Below are positions 1 to 9,359 of a stretch of 64,000 nucleotides of DNA, in pieces. The notes below the pieces were generated by a model that was not told the origin of the DNA, did not search any database, and saw only the letters and a program-made list of their open reading frames with translations. This DNA is from Candidatus Scalindua sp. SCAELEC01 (GTDB lineage Bacteria > Planctomycetota > Brocadiia > Brocadiales > Scalinduaceae), in NCBI GenBank assembly GCA_004282745.1, contig SHMT01000013.1, forward strand, positions 1-64,000, read 5' to 3'. Position numbers and translations under genes: made by a program. The stretch's first letter is position 1; the number at the start of each line of letters is the position of its first letter.

Positions 1-414
1 TCCCACCTTCACCCAGAAGAGAGGTGGGTGGCGGAGAAGGGAATAAAAAATACTCCTTAAGGTGAGCTTTATTACAATTAAATCTATGCTTTTCCTTATT
101 TTTACCCACACATTCTGTAAAAGAGCCCAATAAAATAACAAAAAATGTTATAGCTCCATAACAAATATAAATATAGGAACGTTAAGAAATATTAGTAACT
201 ACTTAGGGTATATCATTATACGTATTTAGTGTTATTTATTACTACATTGGCATTATATCTGCGCGTGAGTTAGGTTGGATAAAAGTAACTCTTGAGTTCT
301 TCTGTTCGCTTGTTCTGAAGGTGGCGGAATTTATACAGAGAGTTTCCGCAGTTAAAGTTAATATATATTTAAAAAGAGAACAAAGATTTTTATTTTTCGA
401 GAGGAGATAGAGAT
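1..414. other. intergenic, no gene recognised
   Basis: AT-rich stretch with stops in all frames. A 7-bp inverted repeat (CCCACCT ... AGGTGGG) lies in the first 30 bases, and a strong GAGGAGA ribosome binding site for the next gene lies near its right end. Nothing else could be assigned. Confidence 0.5.
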
Positions 415-714
415 ATGCCAGAAAATAAGGATATAAAATCAGATGAGAAAGCACAGGCTCATCAAACAGGAGCGATGGGTAACTCTCCAAAAATTGCGCC
501 AGGATTCTTAAAAGATGCAGAAGGCAATCCATCTAGCATGCGTTTAATGAGTGTTATCGCTCTTTTCACTAGTATATGTTTTGGATGGATGACATTACAA
601 AATAATTCAACAAATCAGTATGATGTATACATCACAACCGCTTTTCTTATATCGGCGTTTGCACCAAAAGCCTTACAGAAATTTATAGAAAATTATTACC
701 CCAAAAAAATATAA
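415..714 (+). CDS. small two-helix membrane protein, holin-like
   Basis: This encodes 99 residues. The first 40 are polar and charged, and two hydrophobic helices follow at about residues 43-60 and 73-85. A short basic tail ends in YYPKK. The pattern NPSSMRLMS followed by two helices and an AxKALQKF segment resembles small phage holin-like proteins that begin DENGNPSSMR; that is family recall, not proof. A GAGGAGA Shine-Dalgarno sequence sits 7-8 bases before the ATG, so the start is secure. No lysin or phage structural gene is nearby, so it may be an isolated remnant. It could also be a plain small membrane protein of unknown role. Confidence 0.6.
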   Translation: MPENKDIKSDEKAQAHQTGAMGNSPKIAPGFLKDAEGNPSSMRLMSVIALFTSICFGWMTLQNNSTNQYDVYITTAFLISAFAPKALQKFIENYYPKKI

Positions 715-791
715 CCAACTTGTGATGAGTATATACAAAAATTAAAGACAAATAAACAATTAGCTAAAAAGAGTAATGAATAAAGGGCACA

Positions 792-850
792 TGTAGCCAA
801 GAATGGACTTGACCCCCTTGACCCCCTTGATTGACCCCCTTGACCCCATT
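792..850 (+). repeat. recurrent GGACTTGACCCC motif with short tandem repeats
   Basis: The motif TGTAGCCAAGAATGGACTTG is followed by CCCCCTTGA units repeated several times. Related sequence occurs at 11245-11270 and 61403-61427. Homology with the 11.2 kb copy extends about 50 bases to the left (ATTAGC, AAAAA, AGTAA, GAA blocks). It is probably the end of an old mobile element. Confidence 0.5.
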
Positions 851-1039
851 GCAAAATATTGCTCGTCTTCATTAGTAGCGGCAGCTTAGTCCTACCCTAC
901 GCCAAAGATTGGGAGACACCGGAGTGGTTGCTTGCAAAGCCTATTCTTTCCTCTATGATAGATTTAATTTATGGACAAATATCTATTATCATTGTAAATT
1001 ACATAGCGATAACACTTTTATCGGCTACAAGTCATCATA

Positions 1040-1070
1040 TAGTGGTTGAATGAAAACTACCCATCTCCCG
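1040..1070 (+). repeat. partial copy of inverted-repeat element family D
   Basis: The sequence TAGTGGTTGAATGAAAACTA followed by CCCATCTCC matches the left end of the full family D elements at 12431 and 61254. The rest of the element is absent, so this is a truncated relic just upstream of the Mrp operon. Confidence 0.6.
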
Positions 1071-1119
1071 TATTACGGTAATAATTTAAGTTTTTCTTGT
1101 CAAAGTTGATCATCACGCT

Positions 1120-3426
1120 ATGAGTATCATTATTTCCATTTTATCGGGTTTTGCGCTGGCATTTTTTGCGCCGGTTTTATATCGGTTCGGATGTGGGGCC
1201 ACTGGTTGGATTGTTGCCATGCTGCCACTGTGCCTGACGGCCTACTTTTCAAGTTTTATTCCAGAGATAAGCGCAGGTGGGAACACAACCGAATCCTTCC
1301 GATGGATACCAAGTCTGGGAATTAATCTCTCCTTTTATTTAGATGGCCTGAGTCTGATTTTTGCGCTACTGATTAGCGGTATCGGGGCCTTGGTACTGAT
1401 ATACGCAGGAAGGTACTTGTCCGGGCATCCTCACCTTGGCCGTTTTTACCTCTATATCCTGATGTTCATGGCCTCGATGCTCGGGGTTGTTCTGGCAGAT
1501 AACCTGATTACGCTTTTTGTATTTTGGGAGCTGACCAGCCTGAGCTCATATTTCCTGATCGGTTTTGAACACGACCGTCATGAATCACGCGCAGCGGCGC
1601 TACAGGCGCTGCTGGTAACCGGTATTGGGGGACTGGCCTTATTGGCGGGATTTATCTTGTTGGGACAGGCCGGCGGCAGCCTGGAATTTTCCAATTTACT
1701 ACATAGCGGTGATGTGATACGAAATCACCAGCTTTATGCCCCAATTCTACTCCTCGTTCTGGCCGGCGCCTTTACCAAATCGGCTCAGGTTCCTTTTCAT
1801 TTCTGGTTGCCTAGTGCAATGGAAGCGCCCACTCCGGTCAGCGCTTATCTGCATTCTGCGACCATGGTTAAAGCGGGTATTTATCTGCTGGCGCGCCTGA
1901 GCCCCGTTCTGGGTGGCACCGATCTCTGGCGCTACTCCCTCACCACCGCAGGCGCTACGACCATGGTGGTTGGCGCATACATGGCCATCCAGCAGTACGA
2001 CCTCAAGCTCATACTGGCATACTCCACAGTAAGTGTCCTGGGTATTCTAACCATGCTCCTGGGTTTAGGTACGGAATTGTCGATTAAGGCGGCCATGGTA
2101 TTCCTGGTTGGTCATGTCTTGTACAAGGCTGCCCTGTTTTTAGTATCAGGCGCTGTTGATCATGAAACCGGCACGCGCGATGTGAACCGGCTCGGTGGCC
2201 TGTGGCGTACCATGCCGATTACGGCAATCGCTGCCGGACTGGCTGCGCTGTCGATGTCCGGGTTGCCGCCGTTCTTCGGTTTTATTGGAAAAGAACTTCT
2301 TTATGAAGCGGGATTAACGGCCCAATCGGCTGCTCATCTATTAACTGGCATATCTCTGTTGACGGGCATGTTATTGTTTGCGGCGGCCTGGGAGGCGGGT
2401 ATTCGCCCGTTCATCGGACGTCAATATACCCTGCCCAAAAAACCACATGAACCGCCGGTAAGTTTGTGGCTGGGGCCTGCGCTATTAGCTGGATCGGGAT
2501 TGACCTGCGGTGTGGCGCCAGGTCTAGTCGACATCTCCCTGATAACTCCAGCCGTTTCGGCCATAATCGCGCATCCAGTTCGCGTAAAACTGGCCTTGTG
2601 GCATGGCTTCAATCCAGTACTTGCCATAGGTATTATCACCGTTGTCGGCGGGCTAGGGGTATTTGCAGGAAGAAGCAAGTTGATTAAAATCCTGCCACAA
2701 CTGAGCAATGATTTCGTCTTTAGCCCTACGTACCTGTATAAACGGTCACTTGATGGGTTGATGATGATAGCCTCTCTACAGACCAGAATAATACAGTGCG
2801 GATATCAACGTTATTATCTGTTGACCATTTTTACCGTTACTTCAGCTCTGATATTGTACACGCTGATTCGTTTAGGAGGATTGCATGGGCCGGTTAGTCT
2901 ATCGAATATACAGTTTTATGAGGTAGGACTGGCGGCGCTCATCTTGATGGGAGCATTACTGTCGATTCTCACTAACTCCAGATTGACAGCGGTTGCCGCA
3001 CTTGGTGTGGTGGGATACAGTGTGGCCTTGATTTATATTATTTATGGAGCGCCAGACCTGGCCAACACTCAGATTCTGATTGAGACATTAACCGTTATCT
3101 TATTCGTGCTGGTGGTTTATCATCTACCAAACTTTTCTCAATTATCCAGTGTAGCAGCGCGTATCCGCGATGCATTGATCTCATTATTTGCCGGCGGAAC
3201 CATGACCGCTTTGGTATTAAAGGCAACCAATGTTCAATTTCATCCAACCATCTCCAGTTATTTTGCAGAGAATAGTGTGCCGCTTGCCCACGGACGCAAT
3301 GTCGTCAACGTTATTCTGGTAGATTTTCGTGCCCTTGATACACTGGGGGAGATTACGGTACTTGCCGTTTCCGCCATCGGTGTTTATGCGCTGCTTAAGT
3401 TAAAACCCAAGCCGGAGGAGGTATAA
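1120..3426 (+). CDS. mrpA: Mrp/Mnh antiporter subunit A (NuoL-like)
   Basis: The 768-residue polytopic protein is related to complex I subunit NuoL and is the largest subunit of the multi-subunit Na+(K+)/H+ antiporter in the inner membrane. Family signatures visible include the segment [19 protein letters not shown] near residue 130, the ion-channel region with [20 protein letters not shown] near residue 230, and [20 protein letters not shown]. After the NuoL-like core, the C-terminal 250 residues correspond to the extra MbhD/E-like helices usual in MrpA. The length is typical. It starts a tight seven-gene operon (mrpA-G). The Shine-Dalgarno sequence is weak, so the exact start is moderately sure. 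Confidence 0.95.
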   Translation: MSIIISILSGFALAFFAPVLYRFGCGATGWIVAMLPLCLTAYFSSFIPEISAGGNTTESFRWIPSLGINLSFYLDGLSLIFALLISGIGALVLIYAGRYLSGHPHLGRFYLYILMFMASMLGVVLADNLITLFVFWELTSLSSYFLIGFEHDRHESRAAALQALLVTGIGGLALLAGFILLGQAGGSLEFSNLLHSGDVIRNHQLYAPILLLVLAGAFTKSAQVPFHFWLPSAMEAPTPVSAYLHSATMVKAGIYLLARLSPVLGGTDLWRYSLTTAGATTMVVGAYMAIQQYDLKLILAYSTVSVLGILTMLLGLGTELSIKAAMVFLVGHVLYKAALFLVSGAVDHETGTRDVNRLGGLWRTMPITAIAAGLAALSMSGLPPFFGFIGKELLYEAGLTAQSAAHLLTGISLLTGMLLFAAAWEAGIRPFIGRQYTLPKKPHEPPVSLWLGPALLAGSGLTCGVAPGLVDISLITPAVSAIIAHPVRVKLALWHGFNPVLAIGIITVVGGLGVFAGRSKLIKILPQLSNDFVFSPTYLYKRSLDGLMMIASLQTRIIQCGYQRYYLLTIFTVTSALILYTLIRLGGLHGPVSLSNIQFYEVGLAALILMGALLSILTNSRLTAVAALGVVGYSVALIYIIYGAPDLANTQILIETLTVILFVLVVYHLPNFSQLSSVAARIRDALISLFAGGTMTALVLKATNVQFHPTISSYFAENSVPLAHGRNVVNVILVDFRALDTLGEITVLAVSAIGVYALLKLKPKPEEV

Positions 3427-3840
3427 ATGGATTCAATAATTCTGCGTACGGCTGCCCGTTATCTGATGCCTATATTCTTATTATTCTCTGTTATAATATT
3501 GCTACGCGGGCATAATGCCCCGGGCGGAGGATTTATCGGAGGGTTGCTCGCAGCCGGAGCGTTTGTTTTCTATGCCATCGTCTATGGAGTGGCGGCAGCG
3601 AGCCGAAAATTACTGATTGCACCATACACACTCATTGCGCTTGGGCTTCTGGTTGCATTTGGCAGCGGCATATCCTCATTTTTTAATGATCAACCATTCA
3701 TGACGGGTGAATGGAGTGTATTAAAAATACTCTGGTTGAATGATTTACCTATCGGAACGCCTCTCGTGTTCGATCTGGGGGTTTATCTGGCAGTTATTGG
3801 AGTCACGACAACTATCGTTTTTTCACTGGCAGAGGAATAA
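3427..3840 (+). CDS. mrpB: Mrp antiporter subunit B
   Basis: The 137-residue membrane protein has four predicted helices. The conserved MnhB signature [20 protein letters not shown] is at residues 25-44. It is one of the small obligate subunits of the Mrp cation/proton antiporter. The gene begins at the base after the mrpA stop, and GGAGGAGG at the end of mrpA supplies the ribosome binding site. Together these mean translational coupling is likely. Confidence 0.95.
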   Translation: MDSIILRTAARYLMPIFLLFSVIILLRGHNAPGGGFIGGLLAAGAFVFYAIVYGVAAASRKLLIAPYTLIALGLLVAFGSGISSFFNDQPFMTGEWSVLKILWLNDLPIGTPLVFDLGVYLAVIGVTTTIVFSLAEE

Positions 3841-3842
3841 CT

Positions 3843-4190
3843 ATGGATACAATTCTTGCAATTGTGATCGGAGGTCTATTTGCCGCGGGGTTTTATTCGT
3901 TGCTGCGGCGCAGCATTGTCAAACTGGTCATTGGGATTATATTGCTGTCAAACGCCACCAATCTGCTTATCTTTACCGCAAGCGGTTTAACTCGCGGCCG
4001 GCCGCCGCTGGTTATAGAAGGGGCAGACGCCCTGGCGCATCCTCACGCTGACCCGTTGCCACAAGCGTTAATTCTGACAGCCATTGTCATTGGTTTTGGC
4101 GTGTTGGCCTTTGTTCTTGTCCTGGTTCATCGTGCCTACCAGACAATTGAAACGGACGACATGGATAAAATAAAAGGAATAGACACTTGA
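3843..4190 (+). CDS. mrpC: Mrp antiporter subunit C (NuoK-like)
   Basis: The 115-residue protein is homologous to NuoK and has three helices. The conserved core [19 protein letters not shown] is near residues 27-45, and the [17 protein letters not shown] segment near 80-96 is characteristic of MnhC. It starts two bases after mrpB and overlaps mrpD by four bases, consistent with one polycistronic message. Confidence 0.95.
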   Translation: MDTILAIVIGGLFAAGFYSLLRRSIVKLVIGIILLSNATNLLIFTASGLTRGRPPLVIEGADALAHPHADPLPQALILTAIVIGFGVLAFVLVLVHRAYQTIETDDMDKIKGIDT

Positions 4191-5698
4191 AGCTTTTCAT
4201 TGTTTTGCCCATTCTCATTCCTTTTGCCACTGCTATCGTATCCCTGTTTGTCAGGCGTTGGATATTGGCACAGCGCATCCTGGGAGCAGTAGGTGCAGCA
4301 GGTTTACTGGGCGCAGCGCTGGTCCTTTTAAGAATGGTGGAGGGCAAGGGTATCCAAGTTGTGCAAATAGGAAACTGGCCGGCGCCTTACGGTATCACGC
4401 TGGTCGCCGATCTCTTTAGCTCCATCATGGTTACGCTGGCGGGGTTGATAGGGTTTGCCGTTGCGGTTTACTCTCTGGCAAGTATGGACACACAGCGTGA
4501 GAAGTTTGGCTACTATACCTTCCTGCACATCATGTTGATGGGTGTATGCGGCGCATTCCTGACCGGCGACCTGTTCAACCTTTACGTCTGGTTCGAGGTC
4601 TTGCTGATTTCTTCGTTCGTATTAATGGCCCTGGGCGGTGAAAGGGCACAGATGGCAGGCGCCTTGAAGTACGTTACACTAAACCTGGTTTCTTCGGCCC
4701 TGTTTCTGGCGGGCACAGGAATACTGTACGGCAAAGTTGGCACCTTGAATATGGCCGACCTGGCTTATAAACTGAGCCTTGAACCCCAATCCAACCTGAT
4801 TAGCAGTTCGGCGATGTTGTTCTTGATCGCTTTCGGAATAAAAGCGGCCATCTTTCCCCTTTTCTTCTGGCTGCCGGATTCATACCATACACCCCCGGTG
4901 GCAGTATCGGCTATCTTTGCTGGTCTGCTTACAAAGGTGGGAGTGTATGCCATGATCCGCGCCTTTACCCTGTTTTTTGTACAGGACGTGGGCTTCACTC
5001 ATACACTTATTCTGGTTTTGGCTGGTCTTACAATGGTAACAGGCGTATTGGGCGCTGTGGCGCAAAACGAAATGCGGCGGTTATTGTCTTTTCATATAAT
5101 CAGCCAGATTGGGTATATTTTGATGGGACTGGGTTTGTTTACATCACTGGCATTAGCTGGCGCTATTTTTTTTATACTTCACGTGTCAATCGTTAAAGTC
5201 GCATTGTTTCTTGTCTCCGGGGTTGTAGAACGTCTACGCGGAACAGGGCAATTAAAAGAACTGGGAGGACTCTACCGGGCTTATCCCTGCCTTGCCGTTT
5301 TGTTTATGATACCGGCGATGTCCCTGGCTGGAATTCCGCCGCTTTCAGGTTTTTTCGCCAAACTTGCCCTGGTAAAGGCAGGATTGGAAATGCAGCAATA
5401 TGCCATAGTGATCACCGCTCTGGGAGTCAGCCTCCTGACCCTATTCTCTATGATAAAAATCTGGGGCGAAGTCTTTTGGAAACCAGAGCCAACAAAATCT
5501 GAATATATATGTTCTGAACAGCCGCAAATTTTAAAAAAAACGCAAATCTTGTTTCTGAGTCCCATTGTGTTGCTGGCCTTTTTGACCGTACTGTTGGGCC
5601 TTGCTGCGGAGCCGTTCTTCACCCTGGCCACACGCGCAGCCGAACAGTTGCTTGATCCGTCTGAATATATTCATGCCGTGTTTGGAGGAAAACCATGA
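4187..5698 (+). CDS. mrpD: Mrp antiporter subunit D (NuoM/N-like)
   Basis: The 503-residue polytopic protein is homologous to complex I antiporter-like subunits. Diagnostic segments are [20 protein letters not shown] near residue 126 (with the conserved Glu in the WFE motif), [20 protein letters not shown] near 220, and the [14 protein letters not shown] segment near 305. The length is normal for MrpD. It overlaps mrpC and mrpE by four bases each. With MrpA it forms the proton- and cation-translocating core. Confidence 0.95.
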   Translation: MKLFIVLPILIPFATAIVSLFVRRWILAQRILGAVGAAGLLGAALVLLRMVEGKGIQVVQIGNWPAPYGITLVADLFSSIMVTLAGLIGFAVAVYSLASMDTQREKFGYYTFLHIMLMGVCGAFLTGDLFNLYVWFEVLLISSFVLMALGGERAQMAGALKYVTLNLVSSALFLAGTGILYGKVGTLNMADLAYKLSLEPQSNLISSSAMLFLIAFGIKAAIFPLFFWLPDSYHTPPVAVSAIFAGLLTKVGVYAMIRAFTLFFVQDVGFTHTLILVLAGLTMVTGVLGAVAQNEMRRLLSFHIISQIGYILMGLGLFTSLALAGAIFFILHVSIVKVALFLVSGVVERLRGTGQLKELGGLYRAYPCLAVLFMIPAMSLAGIPPLSGFFAKLALVKAGLEMQQYAIVITALGVSLLTLFSMIKIWGEVFWKPEPTKSEYICSEQPQILKKTQILFLSPIVLLAFLTVLLGLAAEPFFTLATRAAEQLLDPSEYIHAVFGGKP

Positions 5699-6045
5699 TT
5701 AAGATTTTTAGAAATATCTTTATGAAACCGTTTCTGATTGTCTGGTTTGTATTGTTCTACCTGAAAGAACTCTTTCTGGCAAACCTGCGGGTGGCTCACG
5801 ATATTTTAACGCCGCGCCACCGCATGAAACCCGGCATAATCGCCATTCCGCTCGATATCAAGTCAGACCTTGAGATTATGGCCCTGTCAAATCTTATCAC
5901 CATGACGCCAGGCACCCTAAGTCTGGACGTTTCCACTGACAGGCGCGTGTTATACATCCATGCCATGTACATCGATGACATTGAGGGACTTCGTCGTAAA
6001 ATTAAGGACGAACTCGAAAAGAAGGTAATGGAGGTGTTTGGATGA
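5695..6045 (+). CDS. mrpE: Mrp antiporter subunit E
   Basis: The 116-residue protein is at the short end for MrpE. It has one or two N-terminal helices (residues 10-28), then a cytoplasmic domain carrying the conserved [10 protein letters not shown] motif near residue 68 and HAMYIDD near 88. Its ATGA start overlaps the mrpD stop, and it is itself overlapped by mrpF. The shortness reflects loss of one N-terminal helix compared with the longer 150-160 residue form. Confidence 0.93.
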   Translation: MIKIFRNIFMKPFLIVWFVLFYLKELFLANLRVAHDILTPRHRMKPGIIAIPLDIKSDLEIMALSNLITMTPGTLSLDVSTDRRVLYIHAMYIDDIEGLRRKIKDELEKKVMEVFG

Positions 6046-6326
6046 TCTTACAGGAGCTTACATTGATTAAGGGAGCAGTCTTGTCTGCCTTTTTTATCTT
6101 AATTATATCCCTTTTTCTGGCATTTTCTCGACTGGTGCGCGGTCCCGTTTTACCTGATCGGATTGTGGCCCTTGACCTGATTGTCTCGCTGGCGGTCGGT
6201 TTGATTGCCGGATATACAATACTTACCGAACAATCCATCTTTCTGAATACGGCAGTCGTGCTGGCCTTGATCGCATTTCTGGGCACAGTGGCCTTTGCGC
6301 TCTATTTAGAAAGGAGATGGTTATGA
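6042..6326 (+). CDS. mrpF: Mrp antiporter subunit F
   Basis: The 94-residue protein has three helices. The family motif RLVRGPVLPDRIVALDLI is at about residues 27-44, where the conserved Asp residues lie. It overlaps both neighbours by four bases. It is required for assembly and activity of the Mrp complex in characterised systems. Confidence 0.94.
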   Translation: MILQELTLIKGAVLSAFFILIISLFLAFSRLVRGPVLPDRIVALDLIVSLAVGLIAGYTILTEQSIFLNTAVVLALIAFLGTVAFALYLERRWL

Positions 6327-6730
6327 TAAGAGAATGGATCTGTGCCATACTGTTGGTCTCTGGCGCCCTATTTATGTTTGTAGCAGCGCTGGGTGTTGTG
6401 CGCTTTCCAGACCTGTTTACCCGTATGCATACGGCCACTAAATCAGCTTCTTTTGGCTCGGTTCTCATGCTCTGCGCCGTAGCTGTCTATTTTGGCAATG
6501 CCTGGGTTATTTTCGAGACCATCCTTGTAATCTTCTTTATCTTTCTGACGACGCCGGTGGGAGCCCACATGATCGGGCGCGTGGCATACTTGCTTGGCAC
6601 CCCACTGTGGGAAGGGACAGTAATCGATGAATTACAGGACCGCTACCATATTCGCAAACGGGTGCTGGAAAGCGGACCCCACGATCCTGCCACTCAAGCA
6701 GAAAATAAGAGTAAAATGGACACTACATGA
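6323..6730 (+). CDS. mrpG: Mrp antiporter subunit G
   Basis: The protein has 135 residues from the ATG at 6323. That start is chosen over the ATG at 6317 because it gives the usual ATGA overlap with mrpF and six bases of spacing from AAGGAG. Three helices and the MnhG signature GVVRFPDLFTRMHTATKSAS near residue 26 are visible. The hydrophilic tail is somewhat long. It closes the operon. Confidence 0.93.
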   Translation: MIREWICAILLVSGALFMFVAALGVVRFPDLFTRMHTATKSASFGSVLMLCAVAVYFGNAWVIFETILVIFFIFLTTPVGAHMIGRVAYLLGTPLWEGTVIDELQDRYHIRKRVLESGPHDPATQAENKSKMDTT

Positions 6731-7147
6731 TTAAGAGAGGCAAGGTTGTGTATGAGAAAAGAACCTGAAGGATGGGTAAAGATCGCAAACGAGGAATTTC
6801 AGTTCCAGGATTAAACTTAATTGTAATGTCTTGTGGAATATTCAATGGAAACCTTTTGCGGAATATCAATGAAAATGTTAGAGTGCTGTTTCTTGTAGAT
6901 AACATACATATATATGAAGTTATCTACAATAACTCTAGCTATATTTTGAGGAAAGATCAATAATAAAAAAGTAATGAGTAAGTCTATAAGGTATTATCTA
7001 TAAACTTAACAATGCCCAGGATGAGGAGCGCTCTTTTTGCGACTGCTCTATCCGCTAGTTGGCCAGATGTTGTATAACTGAAAAACTTTATTAGCCTGTG
7101 CTCCTCATTTTGGGAATTGGCCGCTGTCTTATAGCGGCCAATTACTG
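6731..7147. other. intergenic with strong hairpins at the cassette boundary
   Basis: No convincing gene. A perfect 11-bp stem AATTGGCCGCT / AGCGGCCAATT (7115-7125 and 7133-7143) ends four bases before the GTTGGGC cassette junction. A second pair, ATGAGGAGC at 7021 and GCTCCTCAT at 7100, brackets it on the left. The sequence ACTTAAC at 7004 fits an attC R'' consensus, but the two sides do not pair as in a normal attC. It may be a damaged attC or an attI-like site. A 63-codon open frame at 6772 lacks support. Confidence 0.45.
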
Positions 7148-7157
7148 GTTGGGCGGC
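7148..7157 (+). other. integron cassette left junction (R' core, GTTGGGC)
   Basis: GTTGGGCGGC fits the attC R' core GTTRRRY. It is the exact reverse complement of GCCGCCCAAC at 8762-8771, the R'' end of the next attC. In integron cassettes the first bases of a cassette complement the R'' of its own attC, so this pair defines one cassette of about 1.73 kb (7149-8882). Confidence 0.75.
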
Positions 7158-7199
7158 TTCCGTCGTATTCAAAAGTTGTAATCACAAAGGAGATTCATT

Positions 7200-7559
7200 A
7201 TGGAAACTATCAAAATCACTGTGGAAGGTTTCGATTTTGATGAAGTTGCTACTGAACTGAAGACATTGAGCGAAACACAAGATATTGACATTCAGGTTAA
7301 ACCTTCTTCCGGTAACTTCGGCGGTCTTGCCCTTGACCCGGCAACAATTATTGTAGCTGGCTCAAGTGTCTTATCAGCATTAATCACCGCCCTTTTTGCT
7401 TATTTAGCCACAAGGAAAAGTGGTACTATTGTTATTGCTGGTTCAAGTGGGAGTAAAATTGAAATACCGAAAGGTACACCAAAAGAAGATATTGAATATT
7501 ACATCGAACAGGCTCGAAAATTGGATGCTGAACAAATAACCCTTGCCAGAGTATCATAA
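7200..7559 (+). CDS. EACC1-like effector-associated small protein
   Basis: The protein has 119 residues. An N-terminal alpha/beta part (residues 1-35) is followed by a GGLALDPATIIVAG turn, a hydrophobic helix at 43-67, and a strand-rich part with GTIVIAGSSGSKIEIPKGT. A final amphipathic helix completes it. This order (small domain, hydrophobic helix, GTVxVxG-DGxxVEI strand pair) matches my recall of the effector-associated constant component 1 (EACC1) family, which is found beside effector genes in predicted bacterial conflict systems. A good AAGGAG site precedes the ATG. The stop is three bases from the next gene, so the two are co-translated. It is the first gene of an integron cassette. 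The family call should be tested by profile search. Confidence 0.6.
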   Translation: METIKITVEGFDFDEVATELKTLSETQDIDIQVKPSSGNFGGLALDPATIIVAGSSVLSALITALFAYLATRKSGTIVIAGSSGSKIEIPKGTPKEDIEYYIEQARKLDAEQITLARVS

Positions 7560-7562
7560 GAT

Positions 7563-8750
7563 ATGAGCGATATTCAAAGATATATAACCCAAGAAGGATG
7601 GACGGACACGGCAACCTGGCTTATAATTCTGCGAGAAGATTTCGATACAGTACAGACCGCTTTGGCTGATTTGGATGCTTGGGGAGAAAACTCCAAAAGA
7701 TATGCCGATATGTTTCTGACCATTAGGCATGAAACCGTACATTTTTGGCACGCAATCAGCACCGCATTTCTTTATTCCTATTCCTGTAATTACGTCCAGT
7801 TTTGTATTGAAGCAATCAATAGTATTCGTCAGGGTGGAAAATCTTATGGCGACATTCCATATACTGAATTTCAAGGGAACTTTAGAGAGTTGACAGAATT
7901 ATTGCTATCCCCTTCTGCTCCTATACGGACTATTGATGTTATAGAAGGGTGCGCTGTTTTATGCTCGTATAGAATGAACCTTTCTTCTGCTTCGCATCAG
8001 GGTTTTCTACATCACTTGAACCAGCATCACTCAGGTCAACAGGAATATCGGTCAGCGTATCTTCGTGCAACCGAAATATTGGGCGAAGATGCGTTCGACC
8101 TGTTTGCTCCAGCATGTTACCTGGCTCTTCAAGGGGATAATCCCGGTAGAAACCTTGAAAGCATATTTCTTTGTGCGAGAGATGGCCTTCATTCTTTCCC
8201 AGATACTTTCATTACGGAAGACCCTCTTTCATATTTGCTGGAAGTAACGAGTATGCCTGAGGAGGGTTGTTTTCCGTCAGTGATAAGAAAGCAAATGCCA
8301 CAAGGATATTTTTCGCACCCCATTCTGCAACCATACATTGAGAAAATTGCTCAAACTTCACATTTAAGATTGGCTGATATATTTGCAAGACCTTACATTT
8401 ATAAAGATAAAGCACACCCCAGTAAGGAAATTGGCGATTTTCTCCTTGAAATTTCTCCACCTCTTAATCTTTATTCGGGTCGTGCAGGCGTGCTTATGGG
8501 ACTTGGGCAAAAATTAGGAAAAGATTATGGTATCATCATTCATCATTTGACGACTTTAGTAAGTTTAGTAGATCGCCTTGTTTTTGATATTCGCCAAGAA
8601 ATGATATGTCCACATCAACAGTGTCCAGTTTATAAAACTAATCTTTGCCAACGTTATCTTGCGTTTCCACTAGATGATTACAGAAAATGCAAATTTTCAG
8701 AGTTATTAAATGGTTTGCGGCTTGGAAATTTACTCAATGCAAAGCTCTAA
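7563..8750 (+). CDS. putative HExxH zinc metallopeptidase, cassette effector
   Basis: The 395-residue protein matches no family I can name. The visible metal site is HETVH at residues 56-60, inside TIRHETVHFWHAIST, a classic HExxH helix. A Glu at 128 in VIEGCAV is placed like the third ligand of gluzincins. Four cysteines near the C-terminus (349, 354, 362 and 376; CPHQQC then two more) could bind a second zinc. No signal peptide is seen, so it is probably cytoplasmic. It follows the EACC1-like gene by three bases in the same integron cassette, ahead of the attC at 8762. I infer a regulated protease effector in a defence or stress module. It could also be a non-proteolytic metal protein. Confidence 0.6.
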   Translation: MSDIQRYITQEGWTDTATWLIILREDFDTVQTALADLDAWGENSKRYADMFLTIRHETVHFWHAISTAFLYSYSCNYVQFCIEAINSIRQGGKSYGDIPYTEFQGNFRELTELLLSPSAPIRTIDVIEGCAVLCSYRMNLSSASHQGFLHHLNQHHSGQQEYRSAYLRATEILGEDAFDLFAPACYLALQGDNPGRNLESIFLCARDGLHSFPDTFITEDPLSYLLEVTSMPEEGCFPSVIRKQMPQGYFSHPILQPYIEKIAQTSHLRLADIFARPYIYKDKAHPSKEIGDFLLEISPPLNLYSGRAGVLMGLGQKLGKDYGIIIHHLTTLVSLVDRLVFDIRQEMICPHQQCPVYKTNLCQRYLAFPLDDYRKCKFSELLNGLRLGNLLNAKL

Positions 8751-8761
8751 GCTAAAGTCAT

Positions 8762-8888
8762 GCCGCCCAACAAATCAATGCACGCGAATTGCTACCGCCC
8801 GTTTTTACAAGGGTTACGCGCCAGCCAAGAAATGGGTAATTGGGGAGACCATTGCTGGCCTGCAATAGCGTGATTTCAAGCGTTAGAC
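8762..8888 (+). other. attC recombination site (integron cassette end)
   Basis: R'' is GCCCAAC (8765-8771) and R' is GTTAGAC (8882-8888), both matching RYYYAAC/GTTRRRY. Between them the arms pair imperfectly: AAATCAATGCACGCGAATTGC against the complement of GCAATAGCGTGATTTCAAGC. An inner GCCAGC/GCTGGC stem is also present. The length of about 125 bp is within the attC range. The extended R'' complements the cassette start at 7148. Confidence 0.85.
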
Positions 8889-8893
8889 ACAAA

Positions 8894-9359
8894 ATGAAAA
8901 AATCTTTAGACATATTTTCAGATTATTCTGTACAAGGAATTATTATAGAACTAAAACGAGTTGCGAAACAGCTTAATAAAAATACTGTTTCAAAATCTGA
9001 TTTATAACAGTTTGGCAGGGTTAGTTATCAAACAATATTAAAGAAATTTCCTGGCGGTCTTTCAAATGCTTTGGAAAAAACTGGATTTAAATTTAAAGAA
9101 GACCATAGGTTTCAATCAGACAAAATCTTACTACTGGAATTACAAAGAGTTTGGGAAACTGTTTTACAAAGGGATCATTTCAAATGCATTTATTGTGGCC
9201 GCAGCCCTGCAACAGATCCACAAGTTCGGCTTGAGGTAGATCATATTCTTCCCTTTTTAAAAAAAAAGATCTTCAGATTTAGAAAATTTACAAATAGCTT
9301 GTTCAGAATGTAATAGGGGAAAAAGTAATCTAAAAATAGAACGGTCAAAATACACATAA
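8894..9359 (+). pseudogene. HNH endonuclease, broken by a stop and a frameshift
   Basis: Reading from the ATG just after the attC gives a recognisable HNH nuclease of the type with N-terminal repeat segments (RVSYQTILKKFPGGLSNALE). Its zinc/HNH region is CIYCGRSPA ... LEVDHILPF ... CSECNRGKSN. An in-frame TAA interrupts it at about 9005, and a shift in the A-run near 9260 moves CSECNRGKSN into another frame. It ends SKYT-stop at 9359. The frame 9071-9313 alone is only the middle part. It occupies the second cassette, and its stop codon overlaps the following attC-like arm. The decay suggests long residence. Confidence 0.75.

Noticed and set aside
859-1053. 64-codon + strand frame before mrpA
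   Set aside because: TTG start without ribosome site, follows repeat sequence and runs into a family D relic; no protein signature.
6772-6963. 63-codon frame after mrpG
   Set aside because: No ribosome site, no motif, biased towards Asn/Ile as random AT-rich DNA would give.
7004-7010. ACTTAAC as R'' of a full attC ending at 7154
   Set aside because: Sequence fits the 7-base consensus but the arms between it and GTTGGGC do not pair as attC arms do; kept only as an open possibility.
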